64,000 nucleotides of DNA from contig NW_005200250.1 in NCBI RefSeq assembly GCF_000372725.1, forward strand, positions 93,007 to 157,006, written 5' to 3'. A program made the position numbers and the translations under genes. The notes under the pieces were generated by a model. The model was not told where the DNA came from and did no database searches. It saw only the letters and a program-made list of their open reading frames with translations. Position 1 is the stretch's first letter, and the number at the start of each line of letters is the position of its first letter. Of the stretch, positions 41,044 to 51,530 are shown piece by piece. This DNA is from Emiliania huxleyi CCMP1516 (taxonomy: Eukaryota > Haptophyta > Isochrysidales > Noelaerhabdaceae).

Positions 41044-44000
41044 ATGGCCGCCTGCCTGTCCAACACGCTTGCGGACCTCAGTCACGAAAGACGAAAGGTC
41101 GCGGAGCAGGCAGACGCGCTGGAGCAGCAAGCAGATGAAATCGAGCACGAGTTGACACGAGTGCCTTTCTGGCCAAGCGACGACTGGCTCGGCGACGGAG
41201 GTGCGGGATACGACTGTCCGACCGAATACGAAATCCTGCCGTACGCTTTGCTCAGCGTGCAAGCACGGGTTCGTTTGACCTCGCGAGCTGCCTCTGCACG
41301 ACTGGCGGCAAGCTCACCGACTTTGGTGCCACCGCAGGCTTGGGTGAAGATGCAGGACCACAGGTTCACCGTCTTCTACTCGCAAAGCATCTTCAAGTGG
41401 GCCGCCACGATAGGGATCACCCGACGGTGCGCCAATGATACACGCACATCCACGCACACACACGCACGTCAAGGACACGCGCTCTCCTTTGCAGGCTCCT
41501 CGAAGTCGCACAGGCCAGCCTCAGCGGCGTCGGATCGTCGACGGAGGAGGACCTGCTCGAAAAGGCAGTGGCGGCTGGCGACGACGTCCTCTACCCGTAT
41601 CTCGGTGACGGCTGCCTCAAAATCGGCGATCGGATCCGGCTCGGTGAGGAAGAGGAGGTGAGCTCTCACACACGGACACACTTCTGCCATGTCACACCTC
41701 GATGTCACACCATCGCCTGACTCTCAGGAGCACACCATCGTCTCGCTGGGCAAGCCGACCCGGACAGAGCCGGGCAGGAAGGGGGGAGGGGCGGGCTTCA
41801 ACCTCCTGAAGGCGTACAGCTCGATCACGCTGGCGAGGCCCCTCGGTCTCCCCCATCGCGCGGGGACGACCATTGTGCGCGTCGTCGAGGCGCGAAATCA
41901 TCATTACTCTCTCCATCATTGTTGTTTACGAAGGTGGTATCATCACTTCGCATCATGAATGCTATTATGGGGAGTATGCCCGTCTGCGTCCTCTAGGCGC
42001 TCCCGCTGCGCGCCGTGTGGAGCGGCGGGGCGGGCGGCGGCGGCAGCGCCGCCTCGCAGGCGCAGTGCCAGGCGGAGGCGGAGGCGGAGGCGCGGGCTCG
42101 CCAGGTGTTCGCGCCGGAGCCGGTCTGGGTGCCAGGGCTGGGCGAGGCTCGCTGGTCTGTCGTGCCGTGGCTCGGCTGCCGCTGCTCGTGGCCGTGCACG
42201 CAGCTCTGCTGGCTGTCTGCGTGCGCGTGCGGCGCCCCGCACCAATCAAAGACGCCGCAACGTGGCGGAGAGCCTTCTCTCCGAGCCTCGCCCGAGTCTT
42301 GCCGCACAGGCGCCTCGCAGCACCTGGCGGCCCTCTTCACGCTCGTTACCCTCCTCTTCGAGCTGATCTTGCTCGACGCTCTCGCGAGCCAGACGCCTCT
42401 CACAAGCAGCGGCTAGCCGTGAAGCGCGTGTCTTCACGCGCCGTGGCGGTGTGAGCAGGTGAGCCAGATGTTCATCGCAAACTGCCCGAGCCGGATCATG
42501 GAGTGGGAGGACTCCTCCTCTCTAGATGCGGAGCACGCCCCCTTGTACTCTAGCGCATCCCGTGTCCGGGGCCCTGCTCGGACTCTCGCGGCCAGGGCAT
42601 TGTGTTGAGCGCTAGCACACCCTTCTGTCACGCGATGCGCCGGATGCACCGCACAAGACAGAGCCGCATATGTTCACACTCCGACGCTCGTGGCGTCTTC
42701 ACACCGCAGGACTACCTCGTCGCTCCGCTGCCGGTCGCGCAGCGCGTCGCCGCCGTCTGCGCGTGCGCTCTCTCCCCGCCCGGGCCGTGTTTGGGATGCC
42801 CTCGGAGACCCTTCTTGGAGGCTACCCGGACATCTCGCCCCTCAGGTACGTCCTCTTCCTAGACACTTCCAAGACACTTCAGAGACACTTCCTTCGCCCC
42901 TCGGGTACGTCCTCTTCCTAGACACTTCAGAGACACTTCCTTCGCCCCTCAGGTACGTCCTCTTCCCGCCGCTGGTCGTGGGGTTCCTGTTTCGCGCCGG
43001 CGTAGGGATGCTTAGCCTTAGGACCAACTTCGGGGATGGGGGGAACATTGAGGTCGAGACGAACGCGGACCAGTCGTACTATGCCATCATCTACAAGGCG
43101 CGCATCTTGCTGCGCTCTCTGGCGGCGCGGCGGGAGGGCAGCACGTACGGCTACTGCAGCACTCTCTTCTACGCCTCCCTGATCGAGATACACTCGGTCA
43201 TCGTCCCCGCGTACCTCGTCTTCCTCGCGCCCGCCATTGTCATGTTCGGCTACGACAATGCGACCGCCAGCGCTGCACCACGCCGCCCAGCGCCCCACAC
43301 TCAGCTGCTTGCTGGACGCCTCTCTTGCGCGTGTAGGCGCTGCACCACGTCGCCAAGTTCTTCATCATCATGCAAGTGATCGAGGCCTTCAACCAGAACG
43401 GACTCTACTTCCTCCTCTTCGCCCTCTGCCTCGATGCGGACTCCATCCCAGAGACGACGCGCTTCGTCGCCGGCAGGCGGGCGCCGAGATCCGCCGAGAT
43501 CCGCCGAGATCCGCCGAGATCCGACCCGAGATCCGACCCGAGATGCGCCCCCGAGATCGGCCGAGATTGGCGAGACCCGCCGAGACCCGCTGCGGCTCCG
43601 CCGGGTGTAATCATCGAGCCGAGACCAGCCGAGGCGACGACGCGCTGCCGCTGGCGCAGGCGCGCGAAGACGGAGACGTACTCGGCAAAGTACATCTACA
43701 CGTGGGTCCTGCTGCTCGGCATGTGGCTGCTCGTTGTGGCGCTCAAGATCTACTTCACGATGCTCTTCCTCTGGCTGATCCCCCTCCTCGTCCTCGTCTA
43801 CGGCACCGCCCTCCACGCCTACCCGTACTTGTTCGCCGGCGTGGCCGCCTGTCCGCCGCACGCGGGGCCCGCCGTCGAGATGGCGGGCATCTGCACGCCC
43901 GCACCCGTAGATGCGGAACCGCACGCATCCGTCTGTGTTCCAACTGGCGCGAGAGGGACGACACGCCCCATCCGGCTGCACTGCACTGTCTTCACGCTGT

Positions 44001-44392
44001 GAGGCTGGGGTGTGTTCTCAGCCTCCTCGCCTTCCTGCTCGTCTTTTGCGGCTACCGCGCCTGCTGGCTATTCCCGTGCCTCTGCGCACCAGAGGCGTGT
44101 GCCTCGCCCCACACCGACACCACGACAGCCCCGTCCCCTCGCCTCGATGTCCGCTCTCCGAACTGGATGATGCCTCCCCTCCCGCACGCAGGTGCCCGGC
44201 TGGATCTTCTTCCCGCCAAACGAGCCGCCCGACAACCCCATCCGGGGCGACGTCGACCTCCAGGCCTTCCGCATCTTGCTCGACCACCTGGGCAAGCCCT
44301 GGCCGGAGGACTGCGTCTGGGAGCCGCCCGGCTGGACGCCCGTGCGCGGGCCGCGGCTACCGGAGGTCCTGTGCTCAAAGTGCCAGAGGTGA
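41044..44392 (+). CDS. Multipass membrane protein of unknown family
   Basis: At least nine exons. From the ATG at 41044: a charged coil (SHERRKVAEQADALEQQADE), DWLGDGGAGYDCPTEYEILP, WVKMQDHRFTVFYSQSIFKW; exon 41495-41657 (EEDLLEKAVAAGDDVLYPYL, GDRIRLGEEE); exon 41728-41890 (HTIVSLGKPTR, ITLARPLGLPHRAGTTIVRV). Later exons are hydrophobic: LAALFTLVTLLFELILLDAL, RYVLFPPLVVGFLFRAGVGM, HSVIVPAYLVFLAPAIVMF, FFIIMQVIEAFNQNGLYFLLF, YTWVLLLGMWLLVVALKIYF, MLFLWLIPLLVLVYGTAL. The last exon has GWIFFPPNEPPDNPIRGDVD and ends CSKCQR. The arrangement (soluble domain, 6-7 helices, cytoplasmic tail) suits a receptor or transporter, but no family is recognised. Introns include introner-like ends at 42418-42458 and 42675-42708, and a minisatellite at 43485. 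Exon limits approximate. Confidence 0.6.
42838..42967 (+). repeat. Exon-border sequence present three times in tandem around an intron
   Basis: The words CGCCCCTCAGGTACGTCCTC and TTCC occur at about 42836, 42894 and 42945, each spanning an AG|GTACGT splice-like junction. The material between contains CTAGACACTTC and AGAGACACTTCC units. The protein is continuous when the whole segment between the first and third AG|GT is removed (DISPL|RYVLFPPLVV). Confidence 0.7.
43485..43565. repeat. GAGATCCGCC minisatellite in an intron
   Basis: Four GAGATCCGCC (10-bp) units followed by GAGATCCGACCC variants (12 bp), inside a GC-AG intron of the membrane-protein gene. GCAGGCG..GCG is duplicated at the intron borders. 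Confidence 0.85.
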
Positions 44393-44592
44393 TTCACAGA
44401 CCTTGTTATTGAGAAGAAAATACCTCCTACCTAGATGTACGGCTTTGTGTGTCGCTTCCATTCACACATGCTCATGCAAGTCCGTGACCATGTGGGTAAA
44501 GCCGTAGGTCTACAGTGTATAAAGTGTATGTACCGTCGTGCTCTCTCTCTGACTCTACGGCGAAACTCGGCGGACCGGTCGAGGTGGAGGAC
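44393..44592. other. Downstream region of the membrane-protein gene
   Basis: Lower GC than its surroundings, with a TATA-like CAGTGTATAAAGTG at 44514. Could be a promoter for the ORFs that follow, without further support. Confidence 0.3.
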
Positions 44593-45111
44593 GTCGTCGG
44601 GCAGAAGTTTAGGCCCTACCACGTACCAGCTAGAGCTACCTCGTCAACGAGACGAAGGCGGAGCAGATGAATGAGCACGTGACCGCGTACCGTTCGAGCC
44701 AATCGGTCTTTGCCATGCATCGCAAAGTGGTTGGGACGCTCTTTCCTGGCGGCCTCGGCAACGGCACCCCTAAGGATCGGGCATTTGAACAAGGCGGCGA
44801 ATTTGATGAACACGGTCAACATCTCGATGTTTGAAGAGCTTGCAAAACCGGATGCGGACGGCCGTGTTGCGCTCTGCCAGTCTCCGCTAGCTGTCCGTGC
44901 CAACACGTGGCTTGTGGGTGTGATGCTGGATGCAAACAAGGGGAAATCATGGCAACGGGACCTCTCGGATGGCAAGGGTGACTGGGTGGTGCCCACGAAC
45001 ACGAACCTGGAGAAGCTACTCAGTGATAAGAGCCCGATTCTGGGTCACCAAATGGCAGTTCCTTCCCATGGTGGACAACGAACCAAAAGGCGATCGACTC
45101 CCGAGGCATGA
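44593..45111 (+). pseudogene. Unidentified coding remnant, frame changes
   Basis: Good coding-like segments succeed one another in different frames: SYLVNETKAEQMNEHVTAYR and MHRKVVGTLFPGGLGNGTPK, then RANTWLVGVMLDANKGKSWQ and GDWVVPTNTNLEKLL, then FWVTKWQFLPMVDNEPKGD. Codon use is less GC-biased than in neighbouring genes, which suggests a foreign or recently acquired sequence. Family not recognised; looks broken. Confidence 0.35.
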
Positions 45112-45119
45112 TCTGTCCA

Positions 45120-45585
45120 CTGCCCCCCCCCCCCCCCTGATTAGCGTCCTCCTCTGCTCCTTAGCGTTCCTCTGCTCCTTAGCGTTCCTCTGTCCATTGA
45201 AATGCGTTGTGTTTTACCTTCCCGTCTTGTTTTTTGTGTCGCCCCCTCCCACTTCGGCTCAAAATAGGAAAGGAAGTCTGAGCTGTCCTAGGAGCTGTCG
45301 GTCAACCCCGCGGCGCATGGGCGCCGCGGAAGCTGCTCGACAGGCTGCGGGCATCGCTGCGGCAAAAGCGCCCGCCCTCTGCTTCGCTTTCGCCCGCGTT
45401 TTACGATAACTTTCGGGTTTTCATAGCCGCCGAACTTGAGCACTTGAGCACCGGATAGGGTCGATTCCGCATGGTACGGGACCCCTCCGAACTTTAGAGC
45501 TCGCTGTTTCTTAAGGTGTCTCGCAGCTCCGTATTCTCGTATCCTCGTGTTATCGTCGCGTAGTATGGTATTGCGTGGCGGTGCG
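45120..45585. other. Intergenic without recognised gene
   Basis: Starts with a C homopolymer (45123-45137) followed by a triplicated CCTTAGCGTTCCTCTG-like unit (45150-45195). Confidence 0.5.
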
Positions 45586-45765
45586 TATTCTTTCTCGTAT
45601 CACTAGCTCCGAGTAGAGGGCAGCGACCTGCAGTTAAGGGGAAACCTGGTACGCGGGGCTAACCCTCGGTGCTCGGAGAGTATTCTCGTATTACTAGCTC
45701 CGAGTAGAGGGGGCGCCCCGCAGCTAGGGGAAACCCGAAGCGCGGACAACCCTCGGAGACCCGTG
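45586..45765 (+). repeat. Two ~88-bp direct repeats
   Basis: Both units contain ACTAGCTCCGAGTAGAGGG, AGGGGAAACC and AACCCTCGG in the same order. A third, shorter TATTCTCGTAT word lies just upstream at 45534. Function unknown. Confidence 0.8.
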
Positions 45766-45872
45766 TTATGGCCCTGCGACCGCGCACCCCCCAGGGCTAG
45801 GGCTCTCTAGCCCGTAACCCGATACCAATCGTCTGGCCAACTGAGTGCGCTTCTTAGCTCCCCGGTCCTGGG

Positions 45873-45909
45873 CGTGCGGTTGCCGACTGCACTTCAAGTG
45901 CTCCAAGTC
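45873..45909 (+). repeat. Dispersed motif R5 (GACTGCAC..CAAGTGCTCC)
   Basis: TGCGGTTGCCGACTGCACTT and CAAGTGCTCCAAGT match 15358-15391 almost exactly, and 5878-5912 and 4244-4282 partly. In every case it precedes another repeat. May be the start of a composite element. Confidence 0.65.
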
Positions 45910-46384
45910 TGATAACAAGGATAGTGGGGCATGTGTAGCGATTCATCGAGCGAAACGGACGAGATGGCGCCCATCGGCCGGACCAAAAAGAAAGAATGAA
46001 AAAGATAACCCCAGGGAGGGACCCGAGAGATTTTTAGAAGCCAACCAGAAATCTCTTTCGCCGGACGCTTTCCCATAGTGCATAGAAACGTTTTCCATCT
46101 TCCAATCCACTTCGCTCTCAAGACAGATAGAGACGCAAAGTCGCGCGCGGCAGCGTCGACCGCACGGCCTACTCGCCCAAGTACTCGCTCTCTTTATGTC
46201 CCACCATGCAGAGCGCATCTCTCTCTCTCTCTGTTGTGCGAGGCGTGAACCGCGCCATTCGCTCTCACCCTGGCAACCATGTCTGCATGCACGTCTCGCG
46301 CGCGCGTGAACAGGACCAGGCCCCAAATGACGTGTGATTGTTAGAAGTTGGTATTATTAAAAATCTCTCTCGAGTTGTTTGATA

Positions 46385-46690
46385 GAGATGGAAGAAAGAA
46401 AGAAAGAAAACAGACAACCCCAAACGAGGGATGGGGGAGGAGGACAGGGTCCACACCTGCACGAGCAGGATTTTGGAAGGACGATCAGGGGCACAGGTGG
46501 GGCTCTCCTGCTCCTGAGCTCCTGACAGATAGAGATGGGCAGGAGGCCGCCACACGCAAAGAAGTGGATTTCCGCAACATCCGTGTGGCTTCCACCTTAC
46601 AATCCACTTCGCTCTCAAGACAGATAGAGAGGAGAGGAGGCGCAAAAAGAAATAAAAAGAAAGCACCCAACTCAAGGGAGGGAGGGTAGG
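46385..46690 (-). mobile_element. SINE-like family A copy joined to repeat R3
   Basis: From 46385: (GAAA)3, CCCCAAACGAGGGATGGG, GACAGGGTCC, CACCTGCACGAGCAGGATTT; then from 46545 repeat R3 (GAAGTGGATTTCCGCAACAT, CAATCCACTTCGCTCTCAAG) and a second GAAA tract. Another R3 fragment is at 46085-46130. Confidence 0.65.
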
Positions 46691-46964
46691 TAGGTAGAAA
46701 GGTGAAGAACAGCCAGGCTCGGACTGGACACCAACGCGGTATGGGTGGACGCCGGACAGATGATGACGACACGCACGAGCGACACACAGACACAAACAGG
46801 CTCACAAGACACACAGCCAGCGGGCTGCCACACACCCTGAGTAGGCGTACACATAACTCAAGGCCACATCCTCCCTGTTGCCCCCCCCAGCACTCCAAGG
46901 TGCCAAGAGAACAAACAAGGGCACAACAAACAACAGACAACAGGAAGTGATATGCGAGGCTAGA
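46691..46964. other. Intergenic between two repeat copies
   Basis: CA-rich on the plus strand (46760-46930); no gene recognised. Confidence 0.4.
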
Positions 46965-47110
46965 GCAAAGAAAGAAAGAAAGAAAACAGACACGCCAAAC
47001 GAGGGATGGGACGAGGACAGGGTCCCCACCTGCACGAGCAGGATTTTGGAAGAACGATCAGGGGGACAGGTGGGGCTCTCCTGCTCCTGACAAGGGACAC
47101 GACAGGCTCG
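46965..47110 (-). mobile_element. SINE-like family A, best-preserved inverted copy
   Basis: (GAAA)4, CCAAACGAGGGATGGG, GACAGGGTCCCCACCTGCAC, GAGCAGGATTTTGGAAGAAC, CAGGTGGGGCTCTCCTGCTC. About 90 bp are nearly identical to 46400-46510, so these two copies are young relative to one another. Confidence 0.75.
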
Positions 47111-47652
47111 CAGCGCGGTGCGCGGTGGACTCCCACATCCACTGGCGGTCTCATCTCAGTCTAGCGAGGCTAGAGCCTGAGTTGGCAAGGTAAGGGGAAT
47201 GATCAGAATGGCAAGGCTCGGAATGCGTTCTCAGAACGTTCAGAACACCGGCCGCTGGGCCCGCCTGAGGCGCTGAGACCCGGAGCCTCTCTCTCGGCAC
47301 TAGCAGCAGACAGAGGGCGGGGTAAGCCGTCATTGCCCGGCGCTGCTTGCAGCGCTCTGGGTGGTAGTGGCGGCGCTCCAAGAGTGGTGCTCTTGGGAAG
47401 AGGTTCCTCCTTTCCGCTCCCCCCCCGCAAGGCGCGAGACACAGGCACAGGGACAGTGACGCGGCTCATACTTCAGTCCTCCCTCAGCCCGACCTCGGAC
47501 GGAAGACTAGGGATCCCTACAAAGGTCGCAGGAATGATCAGAACGGCATCCAGGCGGCACCGGCCCTACGACTCGGACCGTGCCACAGCCCATCCCCCCA
47601 AGCGCCAAGGCAGCCCACCGCCCACCGCCCGGCCCCAGCCGGTCCGACCTCT

Positions 47653-48087
47653 TCACACGGCGACGATTGCGCCGCCGGCCGCCGCTGCCAGGGCCGCCGC
47701 CTCCGTCGGCGCCAGAACAGGCTCGAACAGCAGCCACGACTCGTACTCTGCCGACGGCGAGCCGTCGTACATCGACGACTCGAGCGAGAGGTCCGTCGCC
47801 GCGCCGTTGTCAACGTCGAACTTGGCGACGAAGTTGACGCGGTCACGCTCGATCGTGCGCCGGCCGTCGTTCACCTTGGCCGTAACCGTGCCCACGCACC
47901 AGCCGTAGTGCTCGAAGCGGACCATGATGCGCTGCTCGATGAGCGCGTCGCTGGCCGGGTTGGTCGGGTCGAGCTGCTCCTCCGTCGGCGAGGCCGCGAC
48001 AACCTTGAAACCGTCCGGCACGAGCAGCGGCGCCTCCACCATGCCCAGCACGTCCCCCGCGTCCTCAAAGGTCACGAGTGGCTCCAC
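47653..48087 (-). CDS. Small protein of unknown function between repeated motifs
   Basis: 144 residues, MEPLVTFEDAGDVLGMVEAP to AGGAIVAV. The middle, IMVRFEHYGWCVGTVTAKVN and RVNFVAKFDVDNGAA, has the spacing of a Tudor-like or SH3-like barrel (acidic/aromatic residues, G-W-x-x-G). Good codon bias. It is flanked by copies of GGAATGATCAGAATGGC (47196, 47531, 48186), so it may belong to a dispersed element rather than being a single-copy gene. Confidence 0.45.
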   Translation of the reverse strand: MEPLVTFEDAGDVLGMVEAPLLVPDGFKVVAASPTEEQLDPTNPASDALIEQRIMVRFEHYGWCVGTVTAKVNDGRRTIERDRVNFVAKFDVDNGAATDLSLESSMYDGSPSAEYESWLLFEPVLAPTEAAALAAAAGGAIVAV

Positions 48088-48353
48088 ATGCTCCGCTTCG
48101 GGTATTTTTCGGGGATACCTGAGAATTCTCGGGTATACCCGGGTTTTACCCGGCCGGCCACCTGGGTCGGTCCGAGAATGTTCCAGGAATGATCAGAATG
48201 GCGAGGGCCAGAACGTGTTACATGTACTAGTCAGAACGGACCCCAGTTGCCGATCCTGCCAACTCAGGCTAGAGCAGGCTCAGTCTACCTTTTCTTTATC
48301 TCTGCTGCAGCCATCCTCCTCCATCCTGCTCCGGCAAAAGCGTCGCCGCCGAC
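48088..48353. other. Short intergenic region upstream of the bZIP-like gene
   Basis: Holds GGGTATACCCGGGTTTTACC (48134-48153), related to sequences at 15.72 kb and 57.62 kb, then the third GGAATGATCAGAATGGC motif. The last ~65 bp (CTCTGCTGCAGCCATCCTCC) are the leader duplicated at 40.5 kb. Confidence 0.55.
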
Positions 48354-49686
48354 ATGGGCAGCCTGCAGGGCGTGTCCAGCGAGGGAGTTGAGAAGAAGCT
48401 GTCGCGGAAGGCCGACCAGGCGCGGCAGGCTCGCGCACGCCACAAGCAGTTTGTCGCAGAGCTGCAGGAGCAGGCCGAGATGCTGCACAAGCGTTGCCGC
48501 GAACTCGAGGCGGAGGACCGGGCCGCCGCGGTATGCGAGGGGCTCCAGCAGGCGCTCTCGCCGTCCCAGTGCGCCGCGCTGGAGCAGTGGCTGCGGGCTT
48601 CGCAGGGCGAGGACCACATGCTCCGGAGATACACGCTGCCTCCACTGCCGCCGATGCCGACACCGGTCGGGGCCTCCTCGCAGCCGGCCACGCCTGCGAT
48701 GGGCCCCGCCGACGACGCGATGGATGTGGACGACGAGGAGGACCGCGGAAGCTCGCCCACATACGACCCCCTGGATATTCTCGGCACGCCGCATCCCCCC
48801 CCCCCCACACACACGCCCCCACGCCGGCGACACCACACGCCTGACGCCTGGCGGGCGCTGCCAGGCGCGCACTCGATTCTCAACATCAAGCACTCGCCGC
48901 TGGTCATGTCTGCCCCCGCACGGGCTCAGCCGGGGGGCGCCGTGCCGTCCTTCTCCCTCGGCGGCGGCCCAAGCAGCGTCTCGCCCTCACCTCAGGCGAG
49001 AGAGCCAACAAAGAGAGAAAACCACGTCGCTCCCCGCTTTTTCCGTGCAGAGGACAGATTACCCCTGGCATGGGGGGTTTGATAGGCCCAGTGATTCCTT
49101 CTTTGGAAGGCAAACTGTGTAGGGCCCTCTCGTGTTTGCCAGGAGTCAATTGGAGCCCCCGTAATTTCGGGTGGCTCGAATCCCNNNNNNNNNNNNNNNN
49201 NNNNNNNNNNNNNNNNNNNNNNNNNNNNNNNNNNNNNNNNNNNNNNNNNNNNNNNNNNNNNNNNNNNNNNNNNNNNNNNNNNNNGCGCCGCCGCCGGCAG
49301 CGCCGCCGCTGCCACAGACGGTCTCCGCCTGTGCCGCCGTCCTTCCCGGCGGCGCCGCCGCCTCGTCTGACCCCGCCGCTGCCGCGGCCGCTTCCGTCGC
49401 TGCCGCTTGCGCCGCAGCCGCTTGCGCCGCGGCTGCGGCCGCCGTCGCCGCTCCGGCCATGGCGGGTGGCGTGGCGGGTGGCGCGGCGGGTGGCGCGGCG
49501 GGTGGGGCGGACGGGTCGGGCGGCTGGGCGGCGCCGCCGCCGCTTCAGACCAAAAAGACCTCGCGCGAGCTCGAGCGGCTGCAAGACACGCTGACGCCGG
49601 GAGGGCGGGACGCCGCCCCTTCTGGCGCCGGCAGGCACGCGGCAACGAACGGGCGAAATCGGGCGCAAAAGATCCCGGCGCAGTGA
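48354..49686 (+). CDS. bZIP-like transcription factor (interrupted by a gap)
   Basis: Starts MGSLQGVSSEGVEKKLSRKA. The segment RKADQARQARARHKQFVAEL followed by QEQAEMLHKRCRELEAEDRA has the spacing of a bZIP basic region and start of a zipper (A-R-Q-A-R-A-R-H-K), though the invariant Asn is Asp here. Then SPSQCAALEQWLRASQGEDH, an acidic patch and Pro/Ser-rich DNA up to the gap. After the gap the frame continues with Ala/Gly/Pro-rich sequence and ends LQTKKTSRELERLQDTLTPG...KIPAQ. That both sides belong to one gene is likely but not proven. Sequence 49010-49184 may be poor quality. Its first exon is duplicated at 40.4-40.6 kb. Confidence 0.55.
49185..49284. other. Assembly gap (100 N)
   Basis: Exactly 100 N inside the bZIP-like gene. 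Confidence 0.98.
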
Positions 49687-50251
49687 GGGGGCGGGGAGGG
49701 GCGCGCAACGCTGGACAGGCTAGCGAGGCGTCCACGCACGCAATATTTGTCGAGATCAGCTGAGGAGCGTCTCAGCGGCCTCCTGTCTGGGTGGGGGAGG
49801 GGACGACTAGGCATTGGCATCGGCTCTCGAGGCATTATGCGTCGGGGTCCAGCGGGGTCAGGCGCCCGCGCCCGTCAAGATGTAAGTGCGTAGGTTCTTG
49901 CTCTCTCTCACAAGTCACATGTGAGTGTCTGGCCCGTCTGAGTCCGCGTGCCGTGCGATGGTGCCACGGAGTGTCAGTCAAACGCATGTCCATGACCACA
50001 CATACCCGGGTAAGATATTTGCGCTTTGCTCGTAACACTCGGCCCAACGCCAACGCGGCACATCCGGCAACGCCAACGGCTCGTGTCCGTCGCGAGACGG
50101 CGCGAGAGGAGCGGCTCGAGTCAGATAGGAGATACCAGATACGACTCTCAAGACCACGGCTCTAGGTCTATAGCCGAGAGCGAGTCACGCGCTCACTGAG
50201 TGAGGTCACATACTGCCGTATGTGTGACTCAAGACACGCCTCCCGGGACCT
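49687..50251. other. Intergenic between convergent genes
   Basis: No gene recognised. An imperfect inverted repeat GTCACATAC-TGCC-GTATGTGTGAC lies at 50205-50228, near the end of the downstream minus-strand gene, and could act in 3'-end formation; this is a guess. Confidence 0.45.
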
Positions 50252-51005
50252 CTAGCTCCTGTTAAGCTGCTTCGCAAGGTTGTAGAAGCCCTCCGCATCA
50301 CTCGCCAGCGCTGCGGACTGGTCGCTCAGCGCGCCGAGCCGTTCACCGCGGTCAGCAAGTGACGCCATTACCTCGGCACTGATGCCGGAGGCAGTGTGGT
50401 TGCGGCTGGTCGCGGCTGTGGGAGCCGCAGCACTCCGCTGGCCTCGGACGGCCGTGCCGCCCTTGGAGGGAGGCGGCGTGGCCTGCCTGCACAGGACCAC
50501 GTTGAACCGCGCACGCAGCCCTTCGTCGGCCCAGAGTGTTCTCCCCGTCCACCCAAACGTTCCGCTACGCTTCGAGCGCTGAGTCTCGACTGTCGCCGCC
50601 TGGATCTCGTGCCCGAGGTCCAACTCTGTGCGCTGCAAGTCAAGAGAGTCGAGGTCGAAACTTGTCTCCCACTGAGGACGCATGCACGGTAAATCAGCTG
50701 GTGTGTGTGCAGACGGGAACGTATAGCTGGCGGGAGTGTGGCGCCTGGCAAAAGTACACGCGAAAGGTGGCCCGCAGTCCGCCTGCCACCCACAGCTCCT
50801 TACCATCCCACCCGAACGAGCCACTCGCTTTACTGTGCTGCGTGAGCACCTCGGCGAAGGCAATTGTGCCGCCAAATCGCAGCGACGCGTGGGCGTGGTT
50901 GACGCTGGCAAGTTGACAATCAGAGTAGCCGTCGCGCGAGGGCTTCTCGCCCGTTAACATGGACTGCACGGCGTTGAGCATCCCAACCTGAGGGGAGGAA
51001 GACAA
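50252..51005 (-). CDS. Protein with C-terminal R-SNARE-like helix and two related N-terminal modules
   Basis: Two exons, 51005-50745 and 50671-50252, joined in phase 0 across a 73-bp GC-AG intron. Exon 1 contains GSFGWDGKELWVAGGLRATF; exon 2 contains a related unit, GTFGWTGRTLWADEGLRARF, indicating an internal duplication. The last ~45 residues, VMASLADRGERLGALSDQSA..ASDAEGFYNLAKQLNR, match the R-SNARE pattern (D-R-G-E-R-L-x-x-L-x-D-x-S, a-x-x-F). There is no transmembrane anchor, as in tomosyn/amisyn-type SNARE regulators of vesicle fusion. Start uncertain: CCTCAG at 50988 could be an acceptor, so an upstream exon may exist. Confidence 0.55.
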
Positions 51006-51114
51006 GCCTCTCTCACAGCACGGGTTGCAGCGAGAAGCGGCGAGAGACTGCGAAAAGAGATACGAAGAGGCAGACTCCCCAGTGTGGGCGACGGCTAGCG
51101 CATCACACTCCTCT

Positions 51115-51200
51115 CCTTAAAAAATCCCTGTGTGGTGGCGGCGTGCCGTTCTCCCATCCCTCCCTTGGGTTGTATGTTTTCTTTCTTTCTTTTAGCACAC
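51115..51200 (+). mobile_element. SINE-like family B copy with TTTC tail
   Basis: TCCCTGTGTGGTGGCGGCGT, CCCATCCCTCCCTTGGGTTG and (TTTC)3 are the reverse complement of the blocks at 32160-32235 and 56385-56440. Confidence 0.65.
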
Positions 51201-51294
51201 TGGCACGACAAGGGCGCGGACTGGCGCGGACTGGCACACACACCGGCTCACCACCGGAGCCGCCTAAGCGACTCCGTTAAGAATTTCAAGCGCA

Positions 51295-51351
51295 TGGCTC
51301 TTACGTACATTCCCGGAGGAGGACTGCTGACAGGGTTTGCGATGAGGAGTG
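51295..51351 (+). repeat. 57-bp dispersed repeat, copy 2
   Basis: Identical to 5484-5540; see there. It begins at ATGGCTCTTAC, so an ATG stands in frame with ALTYIPGGGLLTGFAMRS in this copy. Confidence 0.75.
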
Positions 51352-51530
51352 ACCCGAAGGGTTTCTCGGGGTTAGTGCACCACTAACCGCCTCTGCAAGA
51401 GCACTGCGCCTCAGCGGGCTCACTAATTTACACCAGGAGGAAGAAACCCGCGCGGAAATAGGATTCCTTGTCAGGGCGCTAGTGAATTTTTCTCCAACGC
51501 TTTCTGTGGTAACCGACGCGCGCGCGCCGC

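Larger units (their letters stand above)
51006..51530. other. Region between divergent genes, with repeats
   Basis: Contains the SINE-like copy at 51115-51200 and the 57-bp repeat at 51295-51351. 51352-51530 is the probable 5' region of the IQ-motif gene. Confidence 0.55.
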
